Part shown: piece by piece, positions 44,604-53,740 of the stretch
How the letters are laid out: each line of letters begins with the position of its first letter
How positions within the stretch are numbered: position 1 is the first letter of the stretch
Source of the DNA: Actinocrinis sp035605935
GTDB taxonomy: Bacteria > Actinomycetota > Actinomycetes > Streptomycetales > Catenulisporaceae
Assembly (NCBI RefSeq): GCF_035605935.1
Contig: NZ_DATNGK010000216.1
Location: forward strand, 25,538 to 89,537
Reading direction: 5' to 3'
DNA length: 64,000 nucleotides
The notes under the pieces: generated by a model
What the model saw: the letters and a program-made list of their open reading frames with translations, nothing else
Told to the model about the DNA's origin: nothing
Databases searched by the model: none
Position numbers and translations under genes: made by a program

Positions 44604-45944
44604 ATGCACGAGTGGTATCCGGAGCCGGCCTCGGCGAGGTCGGACCCGGTCAACGCTTACTGCGACGAGCTTTTCGCCACGCTCGCCCGGTCCGACCAGC
44701 GCCGCTGGGCGACGGTTTACCTGAGAGGCCTGCTCGGGCTTGCGGGGCGCAAGAGTCTGCGACGCATTTCAGAATACGTACTTGGGCACAGCGCGGTGCA
44801 GTCGCTCCAGCAGTTCGTCAACCAGAGCCCGTGGGAGGACGACGGGGTGCGCCAGGCGCTGGCCCGGCTGGTCTCAGCGCGGATGGCGCCGCGGGCCTGG
44901 GCCGTCGAGGAGGTGGTCTTCCCGAAGCACGGCCGCTACTCGGCCGGCGTCGCGCGGCAGTTCGTGCCGTCCACAGGACGGGTGGAGAGCTGCCAGCTCG
45001 GCCTGTCGGTGAGCCTGACCGACGGCACGGCGAGCGTGCCGGTGGACTGGCGGCTGGTGCTGCCACGGCAGTGGGATGACGACGCGTCCCTGCGGGCCGG
45101 TGCACACTTGCCCGCGGAGCAACGGCACCGGTCGAAAGTCCAGCTCACGCTCGACACGCTCGACGGACTCGTGACCGACTGGAGGCTGCGCCCGGCACCG
45201 GTGCTGCTGGACGCCCGGTACGAGCGGGACCTTCCGGCACTGATCCGCGGCCTCGAGGAGCGCGGTCTCGGCTATCTGGTGGAGGTCGGCGAGGACAGCC
45301 AGCTGCCCGTGGCGGCACGCTTCCGGCCGGCCGCGCCGTCCGCGCTACCTCACAGCGCGCATCGCGGGGTTCTGGTCGGCGCGGGTTTCGCGGGGACATC
45401 CGCGCCACCGAGGCCGACCGCACCGGCCGGTATGCGTGAACTGATTCGGCAATCGGCCGGCGGGCCGGCCGACGCGGTGCCGCTACACCGGTTGACGGTG
45501 GCCGAGGCCGTCCGCGGCGCGGGAACAGAAACGGGTCGGGCGACAATGGCCTGGCGGGAAGGCATCGAGGGCCGGTTGCAGTCCTCGCAGTTCCTGGTGG
45601 TGCAGCTTCCCGCGGCGCATGATCCAGCCCGGCGCCTCAGCTCGGCGCCGCGCCGCCTGATCATGCAGTGGCCGGCCGGCCGGCCGCGGCCGCGCGCCTG
45701 CTGGCTGACGAACCTGTCCGGGCGGGTGCTGCCCGAACTGATCGGCCTGGCGAAAATGCGCTGGCGGCCACAGTACGACCTGAACCGGATGCGCGAGGAG
45801 TTCGGGCTGACCGATTTCGAGGGCCGCTCGTTCCGCGGCTGGCATCACCACGTGACGCTGGTCTCGGCAGCGTACGGATTCCACTGCCTCGAACGCTTGG
45901 AGGCGCGAAGGGCGGCGGGCGAGCCGTACCTGCCGGCGGCATAG
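44604..45944 (+). CDS. IS701-type transposase-like protein, probably domesticated
   Basis: The 446-aa protein has the IS701 DDE layout: FPKHGRYSAGVARQFVPSTG, ESCQLGLSVSLTDGTASVPV, DWRLVLPRQW, a middle VLLDARYERD and the C-terminal FEGRSFRGWHHHVTLVSAAY. Where the family normally has the first catalytic Asp (VDDTGF), this reads VEEVVF, so Asp is replaced by Glu. I found no terminal inverted repeats or target duplications around it, and it is spaced like an operon partner of the membrane protein. Loss of mobility and a new role are inferred. Confidence 0.75.
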   Translation: MHEWYPEPASARSDPVNAYCDELFATLARSDQRRWATVYLRGLLGLAGRKSLRRISEYVLGHSAVQSLQQFVNQSPWEDDGVRQALARLVSARMAPRAWAVEEVVFPKHGRYSAGVARQFVPSTGRVESCQLGLSVSLTDGTASVPVDWRLVLPRQWDDDASLRAGAHLPAEQRHRSKVQLTLDTLDGLVTDWRLRPAPVLLDARYERDLPALIRGLEERGLGYLVEVGEDSQLPVAARFRPAAPSALPHSAHRGVLVGAGFAGTSAPPRPTAPAGMRELIRQSAGGPADAVPLHRLTVAEAVRGAGTETGRATMAWREGIEGRLQSSQFLVVQLPAAHDPARRLSSAPRRLIMQWPAGRPRPRACWLTNLSGRVLPELIGLAKMRWRPQYDLNRMREEFGLTDFEGRSFRGWHHHVTLVSAAYGFHCLERLEARRAAGEPYLPAA

Positions 45945-45981
45945 CCGGCCAGAAAACCTCCCTGGCGTGTGCTTGTCACGC

Positions 45982-46016
45982 GTGAGCGGACCGGAGCAAT
46001 GATCCGGTCCGCTCAC
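45982..46016. terminator. Bidirectional hairpin terminator
   Basis: A perfect 14-bp stem (GTGAGCGGACCGGA and its complement) with a 7-nt loop lies between the convergent transposase-like and PP2C genes. Confidence 0.85.
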
Positions 46017-46053
46017 ATGTGCCCCTGGTGGTCGAAGGGCTCGAAGCCAAGTC

Positions 46054-47250
46054 CTAATCCTCTCGCCGCACCGCAAAGAGGGTTATGTCGTCGGACTGGT
46101 CGGCCACGCCGGTGTGCTTTTGCACGCGCGCCTCGATCCGGTCGAGCAGCGCCGCGCTGTCCGTGACCGGTGGAAGCAGTTGTGCCAGCAGCCGTCGCTC
46201 ACCGAAGAAGCGTCCGGCCGCGTCGCGCGCCTCGGTGACCCCGTCGGTGAAAAGCAGCAGCGAGTCGCCGCGCTCCAGGCGGACCGTGGCCGGCCGGTAG
46301 CTGCCGTCCGGGTCGAGCCCGACCGCCGGGCCGGTCAGGCTGAGGTGCTCAAGCGCTCCCCCGCGACGGCGCAGCACCGGTGGGTTGTGCCCGCCGTTGA
46401 CGTACGTCAGCTCTCCGCTCTCCAGTTCGAGCATGCCGAAGAACACCGTGGCGAAATAGCCCTGGTGCCGGTGGTGACGCGCCATGTAAGCGTTCGTGCT
46501 CGCGATGGCGTGCGTCACCGGATCGCTTACCGTCTCCATCGTCGATGAATCCTCCGGTACCGCGCAGAGCAGCCCGGGCTGTGAGACGTGCCGTAACAGG
46601 GTTCTTACCAGCGCGGTGAACAGCGCCGCACCGACGCCCTTGTCGCAGACGTCTGCGATCGCCAGGAAGACCCGGCGGCCCTGGTCGGCGGAGAAGGCGT
46701 CGTAGAAATCGCCGGCCACGTGCCGAGCGGGACGGAACCTGACCGCCAGATCCCAGCCCGCGGCCGCAGGCAGGGACGCGGGCAGGAATCCGGCCTGGAT
46801 CTCCCGGGCGATGCTCAGCTCCCGTTCGAGCTCGCGCAACTGTGCGTCGTGCTCCATCCGCACCAGTGTGGCCGCCATAGCCCGGCGCTCCGCCGTACAC
46901 ACCAGCTGCGCGCGGATCAGCGGACCGCGGAACGGCGGCACGAGATAGTGCAGCCCTGCGCCGACGCACTCCTCCAGCGCGGCGAGCGTCCCGTCCAGAT
47001 AGACCATGATCGCGGGCGGGCGCGAGGCTCGGGCGGCGAGAGCGCACAGCCGCCGCACCCGCTGGGCGCCGAGCGAGGCCGGCAGCAGCGCGAGGTCGGG
47101 CGCCTCGGGCCCGGTGAGCGGGTCGAGGGCGGAGTGCTCGCTCACATGCCGGAATTGGATCCCGTCGGCACGCAGCGCTCCCGCGAGGTCGGCGACCGCG
47201 CGGGAGCGCTGCGCGTCGGCGGTGACGATCACCGCGGACAGCTCATCCAT
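46054..47250 (-). CDS. PP2C-family (SpoIIE/RsbU-like) serine phosphatase with receiver-like N-terminus
   Basis: The 398-aa product has an N-terminal receiver-like domain (residues 1-125) with no clear phosphoacceptor Asp, a coiled-coil linker (RELERELSIAREIQAGFLPA), and a SpoIIE/PP2C domain with metal-binding acids in AGDFYDAF, IADVCDKGVG, LLLFTDGVTEARD and SDDITLF. It would dephosphorylate STAS antagonists and so activate a sigma factor. It is the last gene of the leftward run, 1 bp after the acyltransferase. The two STAS proteins at 35-38 kb are plausible substrates (inference). Confidence 0.92.
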   Translation of the reverse strand: MDELSAVIVTADAQRSRAVADLAGALRADGIQFRHVSEHSALDPLTGPEAPDLALLPASLGAQRVRRLCALAARASRPPAIMVYLDGTLAALEECVGAGLHYLVPPFRGPLIRAQLVCTAERRAMAATLVRMEHDAQLRELERELSIAREIQAGFLPASLPAAAGWDLAVRFRPARHVAGDFYDAFSADQGRRVFLAIADVCDKGVGAALFTALVRTLLRHVSQPGLLCAVPEDSSTMETVSDPVTHAIASTNAYMARHHRHQGYFATVFFGMLELESGELTYVNGGHNPPVLRRRGGALEHLSLTGPAVGLDPDGSYRPATVRLERGDSLLLFTDGVTEARDAAGRFFGERRLLAQLLPPVTDSAALLDRIEARVQKHTGVADQSDDITLFAVRRED

Positions 47251-47251
47251 C

Positions 47252-48490
47252 TCAGGTCTCCGGCGCCGGTACTGCCACGGCGGTAGCGGCGGCGGGTTCA
47301 GCCTGGACCGTCTGGTGCGGCAACGGAACCGTCACCGGCAGCGGGGCCGTCCTGGAGCGCGGCTTGCTCCACCGGCGCATGATCGGCATCTCCACGCGGG
47401 AGTGCAGCAGCCAGGACAGCAGCAGCGTGACGGCGAGCGCGAAGAGCAGCATACCGATCGCTCCTGGGATAGCCCATTGCTTCGTGGCGCCGCCGAAGAG
47501 CCGGTGCCCGTAGCGCAGGATCAGCCGGTGCCACAGGTAGAGCGCGAACGATACGTCGCCCAGCCAGACCATCACCTTGCTGCGCAGCGGCGAGCGGGTG
47601 CCCCGAACGTCCGCCGTGGCGCCGGCGCAGATGACCAGGCCCAGTGGGATGAATGGCGCGGCCACGAGCCGGAAGGACCAGGGCAGCAGGTGCGGCAGGA
47701 AATAGCCGCCCGCCAGCAGGACGAAGGCCGGGGCGAGGCCGAGCCTGATCCAGCGCCCCTCCTTGACCAGGCGGGCCAGCACGATGCCGAGGGTGAAGTC
47801 CAGCAGCCGTACCGGGGGCGCCACGTAGACCAGCCAGAACTGCCACTGGGTGATCGGCCCGAACGGCACCTTGGCGCCGCTGGACGGAAGCAGCATCGAG
47901 ATCAGCGGTATGCACCAGACGACCGCGGTGATGCCGCCGGCCCAGTACCACAGCCGGTCGACGCGGATGCGGCCGATCAGGCTCAGCAGCAGCGGGAACG
48001 ACAGGTAGAACAGGGCTTCGCAGGACAGTGACCAGGCCACCGGGTTGACGCTGACTTCCACCGACAGGTTCGGCGACCAGGCCTGCAACAGGAACAGATT
48101 GAGGAAGGCCCGGCCGGTGCCGATCGGCTGCGCCGCCAGGGTCAGCAGGAGCAGCGCGGCGAGGAAGGTCACGAAGTGGTTGGGATAGATCTTGAAGAAC
48201 CGGCGCCGCCAGAACCGGCGCGCGGTGTCGGCCGGACGGGCCGACCAGGTCAGCACGAAGCCGCTGAGGATGAAGAAGAAGCCGACGCCGGTCCAGCCGC
48301 CCTGGCCGAAGATCCAGGTGTAGACGTTCTGTGTGGTGTGGTCGGCGAAGACCGCCTCGTAGCCGGCGTGGAAGAAGAACACCATGCCTGCCGCGATGAT
48401 CCGCATCCCGGTCAGCGACGGCAGCCGGGACGCTACGGTCCCGGCGCCGGCCGGCCTCGGGCTTTCGGGCAGGGGGGATTCGTCCTGCAT
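47252..48490 (-). CDS. Acyltransferase-3 family membrane protein (OafA/YrhL-like)
   Basis: The 412-aa product has about ten membrane helices and the N-terminal signature RLPSLTGMRIIAAGMVFFFH with the family His, followed by GWTGVGFFFILSGFVLTWSA and RRFFKIYPNHF. Such enzymes transfer acyl groups to sugars or secondary metabolites (for example macrolide 3- or 4''-O-acylation). It lies between the GMC oxidase and the PP2C gene; the acceptor is unknown. Confidence 0.92.
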   Translation of the reverse strand: MQDESPLPESPRPAGAGTVASRLPSLTGMRIIAAGMVFFFHAGYEAVFADHTTQNVYTWIFGQGGWTGVGFFFILSGFVLTWSARPADTARRFWRRRFFKIYPNHFVTFLAALLLLTLAAQPIGTGRAFLNLFLLQAWSPNLSVEVSVNPVAWSLSCEALFYLSFPLLLSLIGRIRVDRLWYWAGGITAVVWCIPLISMLLPSSGAKVPFGPITQWQFWLVYVAPPVRLLDFTLGIVLARLVKEGRWIRLGLAPAFVLLAGGYFLPHLLPWSFRLVAAPFIPLGLVICAGATADVRGTRSPLRSKVMVWLGDVSFALYLWHRLILRYGHRLFGGATKQWAIPGAIGMLLFALAVTLLLSWLLHSRVEMPIMRRWSKPRSRTAPLPVTVPLPHQTVQAEPAAATAVAVPAPET

Positions 48491-48531
48491 GAGGTGAGTC
48501 CTTGTCTGCGCGAGGGAGGAGAGGGCGCCGC

Positions 48532-50076
48532 TCAGGCGGCGTCGGTCAGCATCCAGTCGGCGACGCGCTCGCCGATCATGATGCAGGTCAGGTTGGTGTT
48601 GGCGCGCACGATCTTCGGCATTACCGAGCCGTCGGCCACGCGCAGCCCGGGCACGCCGTGCACGCGGCAGCGCGAGTCCACCACGGCCTGCGGGTCGTCG
48701 GCGGGCCCCATCTTCGCGGTGCCGACCGGGTGGAAGTGGGTGCCGACGGTGGACAGCATGAAGGCGTCGAGCGCGTCGTCGTCGGCGATGACTTCCGGGC
48801 TGGGCACCACGCGGCCGGTGGTGAACAGGCGCATTTGCGGAGTCTGCGCGATGCGGTAAGCCAGGCGCATGCCTTCACGCAGCCGGCGCCGGTCCTCCTC
48901 GTGGTCGAGGTAGTTGAACCGGATGCGCGGCGGCGCCTCGGGATCGAGCGATTCCACGGTGACGTCGCCGACCGAGAACGGCCGCTCGATCCCGGCCGAA
49001 ATCATGAACACCTTGTCGGTGCCGATCTGGTCCTTGAGGTTCTTCGCGTACGCATTCAGGTCCACATGGCTGAAGAGGTAGACCTGCATATCGTTCTCCT
49101 CGGCCGAGCCCGGTGCGGTGTACTGGAGCACGATCTGGGTTCCGGGCAGGGACTCGTCGTACACGCCGGGGCGCGGGGCGAGGGTGACCAGGCAGGTGGG
49201 GTGGTCGAGCAGGTTGCGGCCCACGCCCGGCAGGTCCGCGACGACGGGCACGCCGAGCCGGTCCAGCTGCGCGGCCGGACCGATACCGGAGCGCAGCAGG
49301 ATGCCGGGGGTGCCGATCGCCCCGGCGCTGATGGTGACCCGGTCGGCGGTGATCTCCTCGGCCACTGCGCCGGTGATGACGCGCACCCCGGCCGCGCGGC
49401 CGTTCTCGAACAGCACCCGGTCCACCACCGTGTCGGGCCGGATCTCAAGGCCCTCATTCTTGCGCGCGGGCGCGAGGTAGGCGACCGCGGTGGAGACGCG
49501 CTGGCTGCCGATCAGATTCTGGGCCAGCGGTCCGACCCCGCCGGACCCGGGGGCGTTGTGGTCGGCCACCTCCGGGAAGCCGAGGTCCTTGCACGCGTCC
49601 AGCAGCGCCCGCTGCAACGGGATCAGCTGCTCGTCGCGCCACCGCCAGACCGGGATCGGACCGCCCTTGCCGTGCAGCGGGAGGCCGAAGTCCTTGTCGT
49701 CCTCCAGACGCACGAAGTAGGGCAGCACCTCCTCCCACGACCAGCCCTCGTTGCCCAGCGCCACCCACTCGTCGAAGTCGGCGGGATCCGGCCGCACCGC
49801 GAGGCAGGAGTTGACCGCGGAGGTGCCGCCGACCACCTTGCCGCGCGGCAGCGGGATGGAGCGGCCGGCCACCGCCTCGGCTTCGTAACCCCAGTCATGC
49901 GCGACGAGGGAGGGGTACAGTCCGTTGCGCAGATCCTCGGGCAGCGTCTCGGTGTCCGGGTAGTCCGGGCCGGCTTCGATCAGCAGCACGCGGCGGGCGG
50001 GGTCTTCGGACAGCCGCGCCGCGATGACCGCCCCGGTGGAGCCGGAACCGACGACTATATCAGTATACTGAGCCAT
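48532..50076 (-). CDS. GMC family FAD-dependent oxidoreductase
   Basis: The 514-aa product has the N-terminal FAD motif IVVGSGSTGAVIAARLSED, the GMC signature PRGKVVGGTSAVNSCLAVR, a second signature ITISAGAIGTPGILLRSGIG-like loop, and the catalytic His region VGTHFHPVGTAKMG. It is of the choline-oxidase/alcohol-oxidase type. ATG 50076 follows GAGGTG; the 22 codons upstream in frame are not coding. It probably oxidises an alcohol of the product made by this block. Confidence 0.93.
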   Translation of the reverse strand: MAQYTDIVVGSGSTGAVIAARLSEDPARRVLLIEAGPDYPDTETLPEDLRNGLYPSLVAHDWGYEAEAVAGRSIPLPRGKVVGGTSAVNSCLAVRPDPADFDEWVALGNEGWSWEEVLPYFVRLEDDKDFGLPLHGKGGPIPVWRWRDEQLIPLQRALLDACKDLGFPEVADHNAPGSGGVGPLAQNLIGSQRVSTAVAYLAPARKNEGLEIRPDTVVDRVLFENGRAAGVRVITGAVAEEITADRVTISAGAIGTPGILLRSGIGPAAQLDRLGVPVVADLPGVGRNLLDHPTCLVTLAPRPGVYDESLPGTQIVLQYTAPGSAEENDMQVYLFSHVDLNAYAKNLKDQIGTDKVFMISAGIERPFSVGDVTVESLDPEAPPRIRFNYLDHEEDRRRLREGMRLAYRIAQTPQMRLFTTGRVVPSPEVIADDDALDAFMLSTVGTHFHPVGTAKMGPADDPQAVVDSRCRVHGVPGLRVADGSVMPKIVRANTNLTCIMIGERVADWMLTDAA

Positions 50077-50151
50077 GGTGAAGCACCTCTCAGACGTGTT
50101 CTTCGGCCTTGCGCGATCAGGCCTCGTGCATTCGGGACGCAAGCCCGGTCG

Positions 50152-51615
50152 TCAGGCGCCGGACGGGAGCGCCGGCTTCTTCCACAGCCGGTTCGGCGCG
50201 GTGACCAGCGCGGTGAGCGCCGCCAGCGCGATGGTGTAGCTGAGGCTGGCGGCAAAGGAATGGCCGTACCGGCCGGAGCCGCCGAGCACGCCGTAGAAGA
50301 TGATCCCGATGAAGGCGACGCCGAGCGCGCCCGCCAGTTGCTGCGTCGTGGACAGCACCCCGGAGGCCGAGCCCGCGTGCGAGGGGTCGACGCCGAGCAA
50401 CACCTGGGAGAGCAGCGGTGCGCCCATCGCGCCCATCCCGGCCCCGGCGACGAACATCAGGCCACTGAGCAGCGCCACGTTCGGCCGTGCCGGCGTGCCG
50501 TCGGCCAGCAAAGCCATTGCGATCTCCGCGGCCCCCAGCACGATCGCGCCCGCGGTGAGCGTGCGCCGCCCGATCCGGCGGGTCAGCTTGGGCGCGGCCA
50601 TGGACACCAGGAAGAAGCTGACTCCGCAGGGCATGAAGATCAGTCCCGAGGTCAGCGCCGCGTAGTGCAGCCCTTCCTGGAGGTAGAGCGCGAAGACGAG
50701 GAAGAACGAGGCCATCCCGGCGTACACCACGAGCACCGTCGCGAGGCCCGTCACGAAGGCCCGCTCGGTGAACAGCACCGGAGCCACCAGCGGGGTGCCG
50801 CCGCGCCCGGAGAGCCACACCTGGTGCCGGGCGAACAGCGCGAGCACCACAGCGCTCGCGGCCAGGCAGGCCCAGGACCAGACCGGCCAGCCGGTCTGCC
50901 GGCCCACGACCAGCGGGACGAGCAGAAGCAGCAGCCCGGGGGTGACGATCGCCACGCCCGCGAGGTCCAGCCTGCGGGCCGAGTCCGAGCGGGACTCCGG
51001 CACCAGCGGACGCAGCGCCGCGAGCGCGGCGATCCCGACCGGGACGTTGATCAGGAAGCAGGACCGCCAGCTGAGCCCGAACACGTTCGCGCCGATCAGC
51101 AGCCCGCCGACGACCTGCCCGCTGACCGAGGCGAGACCGATGGTCATGCCCAGGCCCATAAACGCGCGCGGCCGGTCCTCGCCGGTGTAGGCGACGTTGA
51201 GGATCGAGAGCACCTGCGGGAACATCAGCGCGGCCGAGGCACCCTGGATCGCGCGGAAGACGACGAGCGCGACGGCGGTGGGCGCGAGACCGCAGGCGGC
51301 CGAGGCCAGGGTGAAGGCGACCAATCCGACGGCGAACAACCGGCGCCTGCCGTACAGATCGCCCAACCGCCCGCCGGTGATCAGTCCCGCGGCGTAGGCC
51401 AGGCCGTAGCCGGCCACCACGAACTGGACCTCGGCCGCGTTCGCGTGCAGGTCGGCCTGCGCCGACGGGATCGCGACGTTGACGATGAAGAAATCGAGGA
51501 TCGTCATGAAGGTGCCCGCAAGGACGACGGGCAGGGCCAGCCAACGACGCGCGTTCGGCCGGTCCGGCGCCGTCGGCTCATGCACGGGCGACGGCGAGTT
51601 CACAATGCTGCTCAC
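50152..51615 (-). CDS. MFS drug/metabolite exporter, DHA2 (14-TM) type
   Basis: The 487-aa membrane protein has motif D1 TILDFFIVNVAIPSAQ, motif A GGRLGDLYGRRR and motif C-like GLGMTIGLASVSGQVVGGLL, as in EmrB/QacA exporters. GTG 51615 has CGGAGA upstream. In this gene order it is the likely exporter of the product of the neighbouring oxidase/acyltransferase/PKS genes, or a resistance pump. Confidence 0.93.
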   Translation of the reverse strand: MSSIVNSPSPVHEPTAPDRPNARRWLALPVVLAGTFMTILDFFIVNVAIPSAQADLHANAAEVQFVVAGYGLAYAAGLITGGRLGDLYGRRRLFAVGLVAFTLASAACGLAPTAVALVVFRAIQGASAALMFPQVLSILNVAYTGEDRPRAFMGLGMTIGLASVSGQVVGGLLIGANVFGLSWRSCFLINVPVGIAALAALRPLVPESRSDSARRLDLAGVAIVTPGLLLLLVPLVVGRQTGWPVWSWACLAASAVVLALFARHQVWLSGRGGTPLVAPVLFTERAFVTGLATVLVVYAGMASFFLVFALYLQEGLHYAALTSGLIFMPCGVSFFLVSMAAPKLTRRIGRRTLTAGAIVLGAAEIAMALLADGTPARPNVALLSGLMFVAGAGMGAMGAPLLSQVLLGVDPSHAGSASGVLSTTQQLAGALGVAFIGIIFYGVLGGSGRYGHSFAASLSYTIALAALTALVTAPNRLWKKPALPSGA

Positions 51616-51800
51616 GGGGATCTCCGGGTAATTGCTCAGCGGAGCTGTAGTCGGGACGGACGGTTTAGGAATCAGGGTTCGCAGTTCGAACGTGGGCGCG
51701 GGGACGTCGGGCGCCGGGCCGCGGCGCCGGGGGGAGGGGTCGTGCCGCGGCCCGGCGAGTTCCCCGCGAGGGGCGTTTCAGGGTGCTTGTTTCAGGGCTC

Positions 51801-52208
51801 TTAGCCCGCAAGGTCGCGGTAGCCCTGGCTGACCTCGACCACCACCCCGTCCGGATCGCGCAGCCAGACGCTGCGCCATCCGTGGATGTGCTCGGAGAAG
51901 TCCAGCGGCCCGAGGGTGATGTCCGCCTGTCCGTCCATACGGGACAGGAAGGCGTCGACGTCGTCGGTCTGGAAAGCCAGGTGCCGCACGGCGCCGCGCT
52001 GGGCCGGGCCGTCCGCGGCGGCCTCGCGCTGCTCCCCCGCGGTCGGCCCGAACAACTCCAGGTAGGCGCCGCCGAGGCGCAGGAACAGGATGCGGGTGTC
52101 GCCGAGCTTGAACTCGCGGGAGCGCTCGAAACCGAACCAGCGCTCGTAGAACGCGGCGGTGGCCTCGGGCTCGGCGCAGTTGAGCGCGGCGTGCGACCAT
52201 GTCAGCAT
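51801..52208 (-). CDS. VOC (glyoxalase/bleomycin-resistance fold) protein
   Basis: The 135-aa product shows two beta-alpha-beta-beta-beta halves with metal-ligand positions His (TWSHAALNC), Glu (AYLELFG), His (VRHLAFQT) and Glu (VVVEVSQGY). ATG 52208 has GGGGAA 7 nt upstream; GTG 52229 in frame would overlap the SnoaL-like stop and is an alternative. It may be a dioxygenase, isomerase or resistance protein. Confidence 0.87.
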   Translation of the reverse strand: MLTWSHAALNCAEPEATAAFYERWFGFERSREFKLGDTRILFLRLGGAYLELFGPTAGEQREAAADGPAQRGAVRHLAFQTDDVDAFLSRMDGQADITLGPLDFSEHIHGWRSVWLRDPDGVVVEVSQGYRDLAG

Positions 52209-52225
52209 CGGAATTTCCCCGCGGG

Positions 52226-52678
52226 TCACAGCGAGCCGGAGCCGGGCATCGGCGCGAGCTCGTCGACGATGTATTCGACGATCCGGACGCCACCGACGCT
52301 GTCAACGACTGTCCAGGTCTGCGTCGCGACGAATCCGAGCCACGTGCTGTTCGGCGTGGGCGGCTCCCAGATCCGGGCCTGCCAGTTGACCACGACGCGC
52401 ACCCGGTGGCGTCCGGGGCCGGCCGGTTCGGGGTCGACGGAGACCAGTTCGTGCACCTCGTCGAAGAACCGGTGGGTCACCGTCCGGTACCAGTCGGCGA
52501 ACTCAGCGGTGCCGCGCAGCTTCCCCTCGGGGAAGGTCATCTCGAGCCCTTCCGGGGCGAGATACTCCAGCACCGACTCCAGCGGGTCGTGCCGGTCCAA
52601 GGCCTCGTACCACTCCTTGACCAGCGCGCGGACGCGGCCGTCGGTGACGCGGTCGACCGTGCTCGTGGTTGTGGTCAT
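52226..52678 (-). CDS. SnoaL-like / NTF2-fold protein
   Basis: The 150-aa product has the NTF2-like pattern RALVKEWYEALDRHDPLESV, FADWYRTVTHRFFDEVHELV and WLGFVATQTWTVVDS. The fold is used for polyketide cyclases, epoxide hydrolases and dehydratases. ATG 52678 follows GGAGA. It is co-transcribed with the small monooxygenase and the VOC gene. Confidence 0.85.
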   Translation of the reverse strand: MTTTTSTVDRVTDGRVRALVKEWYEALDRHDPLESVLEYLAPEGLEMTFPEGKLRGTAEFADWYRTVTHRFFDEVHELVSVDPEPAGPGRHRVRVVVNWQARIWEPPTPNSTWLGFVATQTWTVVDSVGGVRIVEYIVDELAPMPGSGSL

Positions 52679-52691
52679 CTCGGTCTCCTTC

Positions 52692-52979
52692 TCAGTTCTC
52701 GACGACGGGGCGAAGCGGCACCGAGCGCGGCTCCTCGGCCAGCGCGGGGGTGAACGGCTCCCACACCGGCAGGACCTTGGACAGGTGCGCGTCAAGGTGC
52801 TGCTGGCTCTCCCACTGCTCGATCAGCAGGAAGCGGTCCGGCTCGTTCTGGTCGCGGAACCAGGTGAAGCCGAGGCAGCCGGCATCCGCGCGCGAGGAGC
52901 GCTCGATGTCCGACAGGGTGCGCAGCGCCTCCGGCTCGTACTCCGGCTTGATCCGGATGTGCAGGGCGAACGCGAGCAT
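52692..52979 (-). CDS. Antibiotic biosynthesis monooxygenase (ABM) family protein
   Basis: The 95-aa protein is a dimeric ferredoxin-like ABM domain (HIRIKPEYEPEALRTLSDIE, CLGFTWFRDQNEPDRFLLIE, EQWESQQHLDAHLSK). Such cofactor-free enzymes oxidise aromatic polyketides to quinones, although some are heme- or quinol-related. ATG 52979 has AAGGAG 7 nt upstream. It starts 86 bp after the ester-cyclase-like gene ends. Confidence 0.9.
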   Translation of the reverse strand: MLAFALHIRIKPEYEPEALRTLSDIERSSRADAGCLGFTWFRDQNEPDRFLLIEQWESQQHLDAHLSKVLPVWEPFTPALAEEPRSVPLRPVVEN

Positions 52980-53065
52980 CGCGGGACTCCTTGTCTTGCT
53001 GAATCTGAAAAACGCCGATCTCAGTCGGCGCGCCGGCGGCTGCGGCGCCTGACGCCGGCATCACG

Positions 53066-53533
53066 TCAGGGCAGCTGCACGCCGAGCTGCGCCATCAGCC
53101 CGGCGGTGTCCGCCTGAACCCAGCGCTCGACGATGCGCCCGTCCTCGATCCGGTAGACCTCGATGCTGGTCCAGGTGATGGTGCGCCCGGTCGGCTCCTG
53201 CCCCAGGAACGGCTCGACGTGCCGCCCGGTGAACGTGATGTGGATGACGACCTTCCCGTCCGCCGCGGGGTAGATCAGGTCGTGGTGGGAGGTGAAGGCG
53301 AGCGCGGAGTGCGCGGCGCCGAGGATCGCCTTCAACTCCGCCAGATTCTGCACGCTCCAGGCCGGATTGTTGTCGACGAAGGACGGCGCGAACAGTGCGT
53401 CCATGTCGTCATAACGTCGTTCGTTCACTACTTCGTTAAGTCGGTGAATGAGCTCGACATTCGCCTGGTCGCTCGACAGCGAATTGCCACCGTGAATCGC
53501 GGCCGCATTGGCCGTCACGCCGTTGGTTTGCAT
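53066..53533 (-). CDS. Ester-cyclase-like (SnoaL) protein
   Basis: The 155-aa product matches the ester cyclase/SnoaL family: NVELIHRLNEVVNERRYDDM, FAPSFVDNNPAW, KVVIHITFTGRHVEPFLGQE, RIEDGRIVERWVQADTAGLM. It is the first gene of the leftward run 53.5-46.1 kb. A cyclase with an ABM, a second SnoaL-like and a VOC protein is typical of aromatic polyketide tailoring, but no type II KS/CLF is present. Confidence 0.88.
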   Translation of the reverse strand: MQTNGVTANAAAIHGGNSLSSDQANVELIHRLNEVVNERRYDDMDALFAPSFVDNNPAWSVQNLAELKAILGAAHSALAFTSHHDLIYPAADGKVVIHITFTGRHVEPFLGQEPTGRTITWTSIEVYRIEDGRIVERWVQADTAGLMAQLGVQLP

Positions 53534-53740
53534 ATCTCATCGCTCCTGACTGCGTACCTCTGCAGGAACGATGGTCCTGGTCCCGGCCGTCCGGCGACAA
53601 GCGAAAGTTGACGTAGCACGCCGGAGGATCATCCCGGCGAAATTCCGGCACAGCCGGTCAGATCCCCCGCGCTTTCACATTCCCGCGACCTTCGCACTGT
53701 CGCCGGACGCTTGTTTTGAGCGAGTGGCACGCTAGGGCGC

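Noticed and set aside
44604..45944. An active insertion sequence
   Set aside because: No terminal inverted repeats, no target-site duplication, first catalytic Asp replaced and operon-like spacing with the upstream gene.
48502..51804. A 1100-codon open frame on the plus strand
   Set aside because: It is the mirror of the MFS and GMC genes; the product is a Gly/Arg/Gln-rich low-complexity sequence with no domain, an artefact of high GC3 on the opposite strand.
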